Source: JACPFJ01 sp041738275 (GTDB lineage Bacteria; Desulfobacterota; Desulfuromonadia; Geobacterales; Pseudopelobacteraceae). Taken from it: a DNA stretch of 16,024 bases. Shown here one piece after another: positions 7,088 through 14,661 of the stretch. Position 1 is the stretch's first letter, and each line of letters opens with the position of its first letter. The notes beneath the pieces were generated by a model that had not been told where the DNA came from, did not search any database, and saw nothing but the letters and a program-made list of their open reading frames with translations. A program made the position numbers and the translations under genes. The stretch is from positions 1 through 16,024 of the forward strand of contig JBGSQD010000213.1 of the NCBI GenBank assembly GCA_041738275.1, read 5' to 3'.

Positions 7088-7117
7088 AAAAAATTACGCC
7101 GGTTTCCTGCACCCGGC
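7086..7117 (-). terminator. Hairpin terminator between fur and feoB
   Basis: On the minus strand GCCGG (7117-7113) pairs with CCGGC (7102-7098) across a 10-base loop, followed by GTAA and eight T (7093-7086). It begins immediately after the fur stop. The stem is short, so it may only attenuate read-through into feoB. Confidence 0.55.
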
Positions 7118-7531
7118 TCACTGGCCATATATTTCCAGTTTATGGCTTTTGATAGTAAAACCGTGGCGGGAAGCTATCTCTTTCTGCAGCTTTTCAATGG
7201 TCTCATCCTCGAACTCTATGATGGTGTTGCAACTGGTACAGACCAGATGATCATGGTGTTCGCCAGCCATGACATGCTCGTAGCGTGTCTGACCGTCGTG
7301 CAGCAGGATTTCGCGCGCCAGCCCTGCCTCGGCAAACAGTTTGAGGGTGCGGTAAACCGTCGCATTACCGATACCGGGATGACTGGCCTTGACCTTTAGA
7401 TAGAGTTCTTCGACGCTGATATGCTGGTGGGTGGAGAGGAAGATATCCAGAATGATATCCCGCTGGCGGGTGGAACGCAGCCCTTTACTGGCTGCAAAAT
7501 CGTTGAATGCTCTTTTCTTTTCAAGTATCAT
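7118..7531 (-). CDS. fur: Fur-family ferric uptake regulator
   Basis: A 137-residue winged-helix metalloregulator that, with Fe(II), should repress iron-uptake genes. The DNA-recognition segment is GIGNATVYRTLKLF (about residues 53-66). The metal-binding part shows EHHDHLVCTSC (His92, His93, Asp94, His95, Cys98, Cys101) and distal His123 and His130. Only one CxxC pair is present, and the C-terminal second pair of some homologues is absent. I chose ATG 7531: AAGGGGGGCGGG precedes it, and the upstream ATG at 7570 would place the coding start within the candidate Fur box and almost on the -10. Being next to feoB supports iron over Zn or peroxide sensing, but PerR- or Zur-type roles cannot be excluded. 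Confidence 0.88.
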   Translation of the reverse strand: MILEKKRAFNDFAASKGLRSTRQRDIILDIFLSTHQHISVEELYLKVKASHPGIGNATVYRTLKLFAEAGLAREILLHDGQTRYEHVMAGEHHDHLVCTSCNTIIEFEDETIEKLQKEIASRHGFTIKSHKLEIYGQ

Positions 7532-7551
7532 CCCGCCCCCCTTATTGAACT

Positions 7552-7566
7552 TGATATTCAATATAG
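7552..7566 (-). promoter_or_regulatory. Fur-box-like palindrome overlapping the fur promoter
   Basis: On the minus strand CTATATTGAATATCA matches the 7-1-7 Fur motif at about 11 of 14 informative positions, with a perfect ATATT-n-AATAT core. It overlaps the -10 of the fur promoter, so it suggests autoregulation. Confidence 0.45.
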
Positions 7567-7589
7567 CCAAGGTGGTGGGTGGGTGTCAA
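7560..7589 (-). promoter_or_regulatory. Promoter of fur
   Basis: On the minus strand a perfect TTGACA (7589-7584) is followed after 18 bases by TATATT (7565-7560), five of six consensus bases. Transcription would start near 7553, consistent with translation from ATG 7531. Confidence 0.7.
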
Positions 7590-7592
7590 CAC

Positions 7593-7644
7593 AAAAAAAC
7601 TCCGAGACTTAACTTTAGACCCTGTCTGGGGCAAAGCCTCGGAG
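7593..7644 (-). terminator. Terminator downstream of ychF
   Basis: On the minus strand CTCCGAG (7644-7638) pairs with CTCGGAG (7606-7600), followed by seven T (7599-7593). The 31-base interval contains a smaller nested pairing (CTTT/AAAG and CCC/GGG), so the whole can fold as one extended hairpin. It closes the ychF-side transcript before the fur promoter. Confidence 0.65.
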
Positions 7645-7699
7645 AATTTGTAAATTCGGGCAAAATGGGCGAATCCGATTAAGATTAAATATTCTGGTA

Positions 7700-8794
7700 T
7701 CAGACGTTAAATCTGAAATGCATCACATCGCCATCCTTGACAATATACTCCTTGCCTTCCAGACGCATCAGCCCTTTTTCCTTGGCGCCTGATTCACCAT
7801 TGCAAGCAATATAGTCGTCAAAGGCTATCACCTCTGCCCGGATAAATCCCTTTTCAAAGTCGGTATGGATCACTCCGGCTGCCTGGGGCGCCTTGGTGCC
7901 GTTGACAATGGTCCAGGCCCGCACCTCTTTCACCCCGGCGGTGAAATAGGTAATCAGGCCGAGCAGTTCGTAACCGCTGCGGATCAGACGGTCCAGACCC
8001 GGTTCTTCCAAGCCCATGTCCAGCAGGAAAGACTGTTTCTCCTCACCATCCAGTTCCGAAATCTCCGCCTCCAGTTTCCCGCAGATCACCACCACCCCGG
8101 CACCCTCGGCAGCGGCGATCTCACGCACCTGGCCCACAAAGGGGTGTTCCCCCAGAAGGTCGTCCTCGGCCACATTCGCAACGTAAAGAACCGGCTTGTC
8201 GGTCAGCAGGTGCAGATCGCGCATCCAGAGGCGCTCATCTTCATTCTCCGCTGCACCGCGCACGCTTTTGCCCTGGTTGAGCAGATCCCTGACCCGCTGG
8301 TAAAATGACGCTTCATCCTTCAGCTTGCGGTCACCACCACGGCCGAGCTTGTCGGCCCGCAGGAATTTCTTCTCGACCGTATCCAGGTCGGACAGGCCCA
8401 ACTCGGTACAGATGGTCTCGATATCCGCAGCCGGCGAAACCTGGCCATTGACATGCACCACATTATCGTCATTGAAACAGCGCACAACATGCACAATGGC
8501 ATCCACACTGCGGATGTGCCCCAGGAACTGGTTGCCGAGCCCCTCACCGGCGCTGGCGCCCTTTACCAGTCCGGCAATGTCGACGAACTCAATCGTAGTG
8601 GGCTGAATTTTCTGTGGTTTGACGATGACCGACAGCTGATCCATGCGAGGGTCCGGCACCTGTACGATCCCCACATTGGGATCTATGGTGCAGAAGGGAT
8701 AATTGGCCGATTCGGCGCCGGCAGAGGTCAGCGCATTAAAGATGGTGGATTTGCCCACGTTGGGAAGTCCGACGATACCGCAGTTGAAGCCCAT
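7700..8794 (-). CDS. ychF: Ribosome-associated ATPase/GTPase YchF (OLA1 family)
   Basis: A 364-residue, full-length P-loop protein of the OBG/YchF group that binds ribosomes and hydrolyses ATP in preference to GTP. Visible motifs are GLPNVGKST (G1, residues 9-17), NYPFCTIDPN (switch), VDIAGLVKGAS (G3) and NVAE in place of the NKxD specificity motif. That substitution is the family hallmark explaining ATP use. The C-terminal 85 residues form the TGS domain (TYFTAG...RAWTI, HTDFEKGFIRAEVI, ending GDVMHFRFNV). It lies 3 bases after pth, the common pth-ychF pairing. A terminator follows. Confidence 0.97.
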   Translation of the reverse strand: MGFNCGIVGLPNVGKSTIFNALTSAGAESANYPFCTIDPNVGIVQVPDPRMDQLSVIVKPQKIQPTTIEFVDIAGLVKGASAGEGLGNQFLGHIRSVDAIVHVVRCFNDDNVVHVNGQVSPAADIETICTELGLSDLDTVEKKFLRADKLGRGGDRKLKDEASFYQRVRDLLNQGKSVRGAAENEDERLWMRDLHLLTDKPVLYVANVAEDDLLGEHPFVGQVREIAAAEGAGVVVICGKLEAEISELDGEEKQSFLLDMGLEEPGLDRLIRSGYELLGLITYFTAGVKEVRAWTIVNGTKAPQAAGVIHTDFEKGFIRAEVIAFDDYIACNGESGAKEKGLMRLEGKEYIVKDGDVMHFRFNV

Positions 8795-8797
8795 GAT

Positions 8798-9379
8798 CTA
8801 TCCTTCCAGAAAATTACGATTATTGTACAGGCTCATCGCCTTGGGGAGCCCTTCATCAAGCAGCATTTCCAACATATCCAGCCCCCCGTCCAAAACACGG
8901 GGCAGATCTTCCATCTGTTCCGGCGGGATATTGCCCAGCACATAGTTGACAGTGTCCCCGTGGAGAGGTCTGCCGATGCCGATACGCAGCCTGATAAAAT
9001 CACCTTTGCCCAGTTGTTCCATGATGGAACGCAATCCGTTATGCCCGCCATGCCCGCCCCCCTGCTTGAGCCGAACAGTACCGAAAGGCAGATCAAGTTC
9101 GTCGTGGGCGACAATCAGCTGTGACATGGGGAGCTTGTAGAATTGTAGGGCCTGCATGACGGCCTGGCCCGAAAGATTCATGAAGGTCTGCGGCTTGAGG
9201 AGGATAAGACGATTGCCGGCATTATTCCATTCACCTGTCAGGCCTGAGAAGTTTTTGCGGTTAATGGATAGATTTTCCAGATTGGCCAAGCGATCCAAAA
9301 AAAGGAAACCCGCGTTGTGGCGGGTCCATTGATATTTGGGGCCGGGATTACCCAGCCCCACTATGACAAAGATGTTCAT
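8798..9379 (-). CDS. pth: Peptidyl-tRNA hydrolase
   Basis: A 193-residue enzyme that releases tRNA from prematurely dropped peptidyl-tRNA. VGLGNPGPKY and TRHNAGF hold the catalytic His (residue 21, equal to His20 of E. coli). Also present are LKPQTFMNLSG, VAHDELDLPFG with the essential Asp, and GGGHGGHNGLRS, which covers the acceptor-binding region. The length is standard. It is translated with rplY upstream (21-base gap) and ychF downstream (3-base gap). Confidence 0.97.
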   Translation of the reverse strand: MNIFVIVGLGNPGPKYQWTRHNAGFLFLDRLANLENLSINRKNFSGLTGEWNNAGNRLILLKPQTFMNLSGQAVMQALQFYKLPMSQLIVAHDELDLPFGTVRLKQGGGHGGHNGLRSIMEQLGKGDFIRLRIGIGRPLHGDTVNYVLGNIPPEQMEDLPRVLDGGLDMLEMLLDEGLPKAMSLYNNRNFLEG

Positions 9380-9400
9380 AATTTAAACTTTCAGCTAGGG

Positions 9401-9994
9401 CTAAGCCACAGCTCCAGTAGCCGTTTCATCTTCCTTTACCCTGCCGAGAACACTGACAACTGGTGTCTTGGGATTATCAAGCAGCTTGATACCCTCTGGA
9501 AGCGGAATCTCGTTCACATGAATCGATTGGGCGATCTTGAGCTCGGTAATATCGATCTCTATGTGGTCGGGAATATTACCGGGCAGACATTCCACGTGCA
9601 GTTCGTGGTGAGCAAGGTCCAGCAGGCCGCCTTCCTTGACGCCGGCGGCAGTGCCTTTCAGGACAATCGGAACGGTAATGCGCAGCTTCTCATTCATGTT
9701 GACCTTGTGCAGGTCGACATGCTTGAAGGTTCCCTTGAGGACATCACGCTGCAGGTCGGCGATAATGGCCATGGACTGATCCAGGCTGCCGCCGCCCACC
9801 AGGGTAATCAGGTTATTCTGGCCGCCTTCACCTGCCATGGCTGCCTGAAGGTCACGGTGTTTGACACTGACCGAGACAGGATCCATTCCCTTACCATAAA
9901 CAACGCCCGGGACCATTTCCTTAATTCTCAACTGACGGCTGATTCCCTTGCCGGCTTTCGATCTAAGTTCGACGTTCATCTGTTTCTGTTGCAT
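9401..9994 (-). CDS. rplY: Ribosomal protein bL25, long CTC form
   Basis: A 197-residue protein with an N-terminal L25 domain that binds 5S rRNA (MNVELRSKAGKG...PGVVYGKG) and a C-terminal TL5/CTC beta domain (ITVPIVLKGTAAGVKEGG, ECLPGNIPDHIEIDI). It is thus the long general-stress form, not the short E. coli L25. ATG 9994 is chosen because GTGGAGG lies six bases upstream. The frame stays open to 10039, but that extension runs through an intergenic hairpin and is not L25-like. It follows prs in the conserved prs-rplY-pth order. Confidence 0.95.
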   Translation of the reverse strand: MQQKQMNVELRSKAGKGISRQLRIKEMVPGVVYGKGMDPVSVSVKHRDLQAAMAGEGGQNNLITLVGGGSLDQSMAIIADLQRDVLKGTFKHVDLHKVNMNEKLRITVPIVLKGTAAGVKEGGLLDLAHHELHVECLPGNIPDHIEIDITELKIAQSIHVNEIPLPEGIKLLDNPKTPVVSVLGRVKEDETATGAVA

Positions 9995-10014
9995 ACTGTG
10001 CCTCCACTTGTAGT

Positions 10015-10031
10015 GGTGGGCTAAGCCCACC
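10015..10031 (-). promoter_or_regulatory. Hairpin just upstream of the rplY ribosome binding site
   Basis: A perfect 7-bp stem GGTGGGC/GCCCACC with a 3-base TTA loop lies in the prs-rplY gap, about 8 bases before GTGGAGG. There is no T-run, so it is not a standard terminator. It may modulate rplY translation or mark an mRNA processing site. Confidence 0.35.
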
Positions 10032-10070
10032 CTGTACACTCCAATTTATGACAGTTTCGTTTTTTCTTAG

Positions 10071-11015
10071 TTATACGAACAGCGAACTAACCGATTCATC
10101 CTCATGAATACGCCGAATGGCCTCGGCCAGAAGCTCTGCAACCGATAGCACCCTGACCTTGGATGTATCTTGTCCCTTGTCTCCCAAGGGGATCGTATCA
10201 GTCAGGACAACCTCTTCTATATCCGATTTGTTGATGCGCTCAATAGCCGGTCCCGAGAGCACACCATGGGTTGCGCAGGCATAGATCGCCCGTGCTCCGT
10301 TTTCCTTGAGCGCCTTGGCCGCCTGGGTCAGGGTCCCGGCCGTGTCGATCATGTCATCCAGAATAATGGCGATCTTGTCGCGAACATCGCCGATCAGATG
10401 CATGACCTCGGCCACATTGGGACCGGTACGACGCTTGTCGATGACCGCCAGAGTGCACTCCAGGCGCTTGGCAAAGGCGCGGGCGCGCTCGGTGCCGCCG
10501 GCATCCGGCGTAACCATGACAATCTGTTCCCCAGCAAAACGTTTTTTCAGGTATTCGAGAATAACCGGCGCGGCATAAAGATTATCCACCGGAATATTGA
10601 AAAAACCCTGTATCTGGCCGGCATGCAGGTCCACGGTAACCACCCGGTCCACGCCGGCTGTAGTGATCAGATCAGCCACCAGCTTGGCGGTTATGGGGGT
10701 GCGTGGTGCAGCCTTGCGATCCTGGCGGGCATAGCCGTAGTACGGTATTACCGCGGTGATGGTAGCTGCCGAGGCACGCTTGAGGGCATCCGTCATTACC
10801 AGCAATTCCATCAGGTTATTATTGGTCGGCGCGCAAGTGGACTGGATTACGTAAACATCACGACCACGGACATTCTCGCCGATCTCGATCATACTCTCGC
10901 CATCGGAAAAAGTTTTTACACGGGCATTACCCAAGGGAACACTGAGGTTTTCGCAGATTTTCTGGGCAAGCACCGGATTGGAATTGCCGGAAAAAATCCT
11001 GATCTTCTCTCGCAT
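10071..11015 (-). CDS. prs: Ribose-phosphate pyrophosphokinase (PRPP synthetase)
   Basis: A 314-residue class I enzyme that makes PRPP from ribose 5-phosphate and ATP for nucleotide, His, Trp and NAD synthesis. Signatures seen are the substrate segment FSDGE, YYGYARQDRK with ATP/metal residues, VTVDLHAGQIQGFF, the flexible-loop KRR, and the PRPP-binding IILDDMIDTAGT. The length and all motifs are standard. AAAGGTGAT lies nine bases before ATG 11015. The tRNA-Gln gene ends 33 bases upstream with no clear promoter between, so they are likely cotranscribed. Confidence 0.98.
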   Translation of the reverse strand: MREKIRIFSGNSNPVLAQKICENLSVPLGNARVKTFSDGESMIEIGENVRGRDVYVIQSTCAPTNNNLMELLVMTDALKRASAATITAVIPYYGYARQDRKAAPRTPITAKLVADLITTAGVDRVVTVDLHAGQIQGFFNIPVDNLYAAPVILEYLKKRFAGEQIVMVTPDAGGTERARAFAKRLECTLAVIDKRRTGPNVAEVMHLIGDVRDKIAIILDDMIDTAGTLTQAAKALKENGARAIYACATHGVLSGPAIERINKSDIEEVVLTDTIPLGDKGQDTSKVRVLSVAELLAEAIRRIHEDESVSSLFV

Positions 11016-11048
11016 AACTTTGAATCACCTTTCGAGTAAAAAGAGGCT

Positions 11049-11123
11049 TGGCTGGGGCGCCAGGGATCGAACCTGGGAATGCCGGAATCAAAATCCGGTG
11101 CCTTACCGCTTGGCGACGCCCCA
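11049..11123 (-). tRNA. tRNA-Gln (anticodon UUG)
   Basis: A 75-base cloverleaf fits: acceptor TGGGGCG/CGCCCCA, D arm GCC/GGC, anticodon stem CCGGA/TCCGG with loop TTTTGAT (anticodon TTG), and T arm CCAGG-TTCGATC-CCTGG. The 3' CCA is encoded. It reads CAA (and CAG by wobble). Confidence 0.97.
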
Positions 11124-11201
11124 ATGCAGACAACAAGCTTGCATCTGGTATGACGCCTCTTTTACACCAACGAAGAAAAAATAATGATAAACAGCAATAT
11201 A

Positions 11202-12044
11202 TTAAAGTGTCTCAACTGCTGCAGCAAACCAGCCTGTGCCATCTGCCAGGACGTCGCGTGCTCTTTCGGCCGCATCCTTGTCCCGGAAGAGCCCAAACAC
11301 AGTCGGGCCACTGCCGGACATCATGGCACCCAACGCGCCCAAGCGCAGCATGGCACTCTTGATATCGGCAATAACAGGAAAAACCGGGATGGTAACCGAT
11401 TCAAGGTCATTGGAAAGAATGGAACAGATACTTTCAATACTGCCGTAAAAATAGGGAAGTTTAGCTAGCTCGGCCCTGTTTGTCAACTGCAAATTTTTGT
11501 ATACCCATGCCGTGGAGACATGCACGCCCGGATTCACCAGCAGTACCCAGACCGCAGGCATGTCCGGCATCGCTTTCAACTGCTCGCCGATACCCTCGGC
11601 GAGGGCGGTTTTTTTGAATATAAAAAACGGTACATCCGCGCCAAGTTTGACACCGATTTCCATCAATCGCTGCTCTGAAAGCCCCAGACCCAGCAGTTCA
11701 TTCATCCCCATCAACACAGTAGCAGCGTCACTGCTTCCACCACCCAGGCCTGCTGCCACCGGGATGTTTTTGCTGATGTGAATCGTGGCCCCCTGTTCGG
11801 ACCCGGCCAGGGCAAGCAGTTCGCGGGCAGCCTTCCAGGCGATGTTGCCGGGACCGTCAGGCACGCCATCCTTCCCGCATGTTACAATGATATCAGGCCC
11901 ATCACTCAGGGTGATCGTAATTTCGTCACACAGATTGACCCTCTGCATAACCATGCGCAGGTCGTGGTAGCCGTCCGGACGCCGACCAATAACATCGAGC
12001 AGGTAGTTGATCTTGGCTGGGGCTTTAAGTGTCAGGCTCTTCAC
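11202..12044 (-). CDS. ispE: 4-diphosphocytidyl-2-C-methyl-D-erythritol kinase
   Basis: A 280-residue GHMP kinase that phosphorylates CDP-ME in the MEP pathway to isoprenoids. It shows the KAPAKINYLLDVIGRRPDGYH N-terminal signature with the catalytic Lys (residue 11), the ATP loop PVAAGLGGGSSDAATV (95-110), GADVPFF with catalytic Asp137, and the C-terminal MSGSGPTVFGLF motif. Translation starts with GTG 12044, with GGAG six bases upstream. The gene is standard in length and lies at the head of the ispE-tRNA-prs run, divergent from the agmatine genes. Confidence 0.97.
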   Translation of the reverse strand: MKSLTLKAPAKINYLLDVIGRRPDGYHDLRMVMQRVNLCDEITITLSDGPDIIVTCGKDGVPDGPGNIAWKAARELLALAGSEQGATIHISKNIPVAAGLGGGSSDAATVLMGMNELLGLGLSEQRLMEIGVKLGADVPFFIFKKTALAEGIGEQLKAMPDMPAVWVLLVNPGVHVSTAWVYKNLQLTNRAELAKLPYFYGSIESICSILSNDLESVTIPVFPVIADIKSAMLRLGALGAMMSGSGPTVFGLFRDKDAAERARDVLADGTGWFAAAVETL

Positions 12045-12152
12045 GAAAACTCCGTTGGAATTGAATTACTTAATGCGGGGAACTGATTTTCTAAAGCATG
12101 CACGATGAGAAATCAAGTCAAAACTGACATCGCCCTTGACCGACAATTGCTC

Positions 12153-12181
12153 TTGCACGCCCCATCACGTGGTTGTATAGT
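12153..12181 (+). promoter_or_regulatory. Promoter of the agmatine operon
   Basis: TTGCAC (12153-12158), a 17-base spacer and TATAGT (12176-12181, five of six bases) precede the AGAGG ribosome site at 12212-12216. Its position rules against the longer frame starting at 12105. Confidence 0.55.
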
Positions 12182-12221
12182 TTCACAGTCAAAATTCAAC
12201 AACAAAACCATAGAGGTAAAA

Positions 12222-13244
12222 ATGACTATCAGACTTCCCGCGGAATGGGAGATACAGGACGGCGTCCTGCTGGCCTGGCCCCACGAGGGCACGGACTGGG
12301 CCTACATGCTCGATGACGTACGCCCTGTCTTTGCCGAGATCATCCGTCAGATTTCCCGCTTTGAACGGGTCCTGCTCACAGCACCCTGTGCCGCCGAAGC
12401 CAGGGATTACCTGGCAGCCTCGGGCATTGACATGACAAAGATCGCCATCTTTGAAATGCCGAACAACGATACCTGGGCACGGGACTTCGGCCCAATTACC
12501 GTCATGTTCAGTGGCCAGCCGGTGCTGCTGGACTTTGGCTTCAATGGTTGGGGCCTCAAATTTCCGGCCAACCACGACAACCTGATCAACAAGCGGCTCA
12601 AGGATCAGGGAGCCTTCAAACCCAACCTAAAGACCATCGGTCTGGTCATGGAAGGGGGCAGTATCGAGACCGACGGCCTCGGCACCATCATGACCACAAC
12701 CGAATGCCTGCTTTCACCCAATCGCAACCCTCAATTGGACAAAAGCGAGATCGAGCAGGCCCTGGCCTCGCTGCTGGGCGCCAAGCGTGTTTTGTGGCTC
12801 AATCACGGCTATCTGGCCGGTGATGATACCGACTCGCATGTGGATACCCTGGCACGCATTTGCCCGGACAACGTTATTGCCTATGTTGCCTGCAACGACC
12901 AGCGCGACGAGCACTTCCAGCAGCTGAAACTGATGGAAGAGGAGTTGAAGGCCTTCCGGGCGCCGGACGGCTCACCCTACCGCCTGATCCCCCTACCCTG
13001 GCCCAAGGTCCGTTTCGATGAGGAGGCTCGCCGCCTGCCCGCCACCTACGCCAATTTCCTGGTAATCAACGGTGCCGTGCTGGTTCCCACCTATCGGGAT
13101 GAAAATGACAGCATCGCCCTTGAGCGCATCGGCCAGGCCTTTCCCGGACGTGAAATCATCGGCATCGACTGCCTGCCGCTGCTCGACCAGCATGGTTCGC
13201 TGCACTGCGTCACCATGCATCTACCCCAGGGAGTCCTGGCATGA
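12222..13244 (+). CDS. aguA: Agmatine deiminase
   Basis: A 340-residue enzyme of the peptidylarginine-deiminase-like (PPAD) family, hydrolysing agmatine to N-carbamoylputrescine and ammonia. Family motifs are RLPAEWE and LAWPH at the start, NDTWARDFGP (residues 82-91), LDFGFNGWG, MEGGSIE (Glu144), DSHVDTL (His206, Asp208) and the C-terminal LHCVTM with the nucleophile Cys329. ATG 12222 is chosen because AGAGG precedes it and a promoter lies immediately upstream. The open frame extending back to 12105 shows no homology-like sequence. The last 4 bases overlap aguB (ATGA). The adjacent amidase makes agmatine the likely substrate over peptidyl-arginine. Confidence 0.92.
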   Translation: MTIRLPAEWEIQDGVLLAWPHEGTDWAYMLDDVRPVFAEIIRQISRFERVLLTAPCAAEARDYLAASGIDMTKIAIFEMPNNDTWARDFGPITVMFSGQPVLLDFGFNGWGLKFPANHDNLINKRLKDQGAFKPNLKTIGLVMEGGSIETDGLGTIMTTTECLLSPNRNPQLDKSEIEQALASLLGAKRVLWLNHGYLAGDDTDSHVDTLARICPDNVIAYVACNDQRDEHFQQLKLMEEELKAFRAPDGSPYRLIPLPWPKVRFDEEARRLPATYANFLVINGAVLVPTYRDENDSIALERIGQAFPGREIIGIDCLPLLDQHGSLHCVTMHLPQGVLA

Positions 13245-14125
13245 CGACCATCTCCGTAGCCCTCATCCAGCAGACCTGCTCCAGCGACCGCAACGCCACC
13301 CTGGAAAAGACGTCGGAGATGATTATCCGTGCGGCAACAGCCGGGGCGGTGTTGATCGTTCTGCAGGAATTGCACACCGGACCCTACTTCTGTCAGGTGG
13401 AGGACCCTGCCCTGTTCGATCTGGCCGAGCCGATCCCTGGCCCGTCTTCCGAAGCACTGGGGAAACTGGCCCGTGAGCTGGGGATAGTCATCGTCTCATC
13501 GCTGTTTGAGAGGCGCGCGCCTGGCCTGTACCATAATACCGCCGTAATATTTGAAAAGGACGGGGCCATCGCCGGTACCTACCGCAAGATGCATATCCCC
13601 GACGATCCCGGCTTCCATGAGAAGTTCTACTTTACCCCGGGTGACCTCGGCTTTACGCCGGTCAAGACCTCGGTCGGCACACTGGGAGTGCTGGTCTGCT
13701 GGGATCAGTGGTATCCCGAGGCAGCGCGCATGATGGCCCTGGCCGGCGCGGAACTGCTGATCTACCCGACGGCCATCGGCTGGGACCCGGCTGACTCCGG
13801 CGATGAACAGGAGCGCCAGAGGAACGCCTGGATAACAGTTCAGCGGGGACACGCCGTGGCCAACGGTCTGCCGGTCCTGGCGGTCAACCGGGTCGGTTTT
13901 GAGGCTTCACCGGAGAAACCTGAAACCGGAATCCGGTTTTGGGGCAGCAGTTTTGTCGCTGGACCGCAGGGGGAAATTCTGGCTGAGGCAAGCAGGGAGG
14001 AAGAGGAGATTCTACTGGTGGAGATTGATCTGGCAAGAAGTGAAACGGTGCGACGGATCTGGCCTTTCCTGCGTGATCGGCGGATTGATGCCTACGGTGA
14101 TCTGCTGAAGCGTTACCGGGACTGA
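13241..14125 (+). CDS. aguB: N-carbamoylputrescine amidase
   Basis: A 294-residue nitrilase-superfamily amidase giving putrescine, CO2 and ammonia from N-carbamoylputrescine. The Glu-Lys-Cys triad is intact: Glu43 in LQELHTGPYF, Lys116 in YRKMHIPDDPGF and Cys153 in VLVCWDQWYPEAAR, followed by YPTAIGW. FHEKFYFTPGD is typical of the carbamoylputrescine branch. It is translationally coupled to aguA by a 4-base overlap, so the two steps form one pathway unit. Agmatine must come from elsewhere, since no arginine decarboxylase lies in the window. Confidence 0.95.
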   Translation: MTTISVALIQQTCSSDRNATLEKTSEMIIRAATAGAVLIVLQELHTGPYFCQVEDPALFDLAEPIPGPSSEALGKLARELGIVIVSSLFERRAPGLYHNTAVIFEKDGAIAGTYRKMHIPDDPGFHEKFYFTPGDLGFTPVKTSVGTLGVLVCWDQWYPEAARMMALAGAELLIYPTAIGWDPADSGDEQERQRNAWITVQRGHAVANGLPVLAVNRVGFEASPEKPETGIRFWGSSFVAGPQGEILAEASREEEEILLVEIDLARSETVRRIWPFLRDRRIDAYGDLLKRYRD

Positions 14126-14126
14126 C

Positions 14127-14657
14127 ATGAACATCAATGATAAAGAGCTGCTGGAGGCACTCTCCAGCTCCCGCATCCTGACCTCCATGATTACCCCGGC
14201 GGTCCTGATCTCGGCCTGCGGCACACTGATCTTTTCCACCTCGGCACGCCTGGGACGGATCTTCGACCGGGTAAATGTCATGAAGAGCGAGGTCGAGGCG
14301 GTGGTGGATGGCCGGATATCCTTCCCTGTCGAGAGGATGCAGCATCTGAAAGGACAGGTTGCCCTCCAGAGGCGGCGGGCCTATGTGCTCCAGAAGTCCA
14401 TGGCCGCGTTGTACACCTCCACGTCACTGTTCGTTGCCGCAAGCCTGGCCATAGCCATCAACGTAGCCTATGGCGGTCCCGAGAACGCCTGGGTCGCGAC
14501 CCTGTTCGCCCTTGCCGGAGGTCTGTTTCTGTTTGCCGCCAGCGCCCTGCTGCTCTACGAAAGCCGCTTCAACCTGCGCTTCGTCACCCGTCATATCGAT
14601 TTCATCGAATTCCTGGAAGAAAAGGCCGTGAAACAGGAGAAAACCCCGCCGGCCTGA
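14127..14657 (+). CDS. DUF2721 family membrane protein
   Basis: A 176-residue inner-membrane protein with three predicted transmembrane segments at about 19-39, 93-114 and 121-145. A soluble charged region (about 45-88, QRRRAYVLQK at its end) lies between the first two. The ALLLYESRFNLRF stretch after the last helix and the overall layout match DUF2721, whose function is unknown. It starts one base after the aguB stop, so it is cotranscribed with aguAB, but that may be coincidental. It carries no transporter signature. The gene ends 4 bases before the convergent aminotransferase gene and I see no terminator between them. Confidence 0.85.
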   Translation: MNINDKELLEALSSSRILTSMITPAVLISACGTLIFSTSARLGRIFDRVNVMKSEVEAVVDGRISFPVERMQHLKGQVALQRRRAYVLQKSMAALYTSTSLFVAASLAIAINVAYGGPENAWVATLFALAGGLFLFAASALLLYESRFNLRFVTRHIDFIEFLEEKAVKQEKTPPA

Positions 14658-14661
14658 ATTT

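Noticed and set aside
10015..10031. Hairpin as a terminator for prs
   Set aside because: There is no T-run after the stem on the minus strand, and rplY follows at once, so termination is unlikely.
9995..10039. N-terminal extension of L25
   Set aside because: It translates through an intergenic hairpin and lacks L25 similarity. GTGGAGG marks ATG 9994.
10170..11039. 289-codon open frame on the plus strand
   Set aside because: It lies opposite the highly conserved prs gene, has no convincing ribosome site, and is explained by codon bias.
11124..11201. Promoter for the tRNA-Gln/prs transcript in the gap after ispE
   Set aside because: The gap is AT-rich with several partial hexamers, but no -35/-10 pair with acceptable spacing could be settled on.
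12105..12221. 39-codon N-terminal extension of agmatine deiminase
   Set aside because: It is not deiminase-like, has no ribosome site, and contains the promoter used by the start at 12222.
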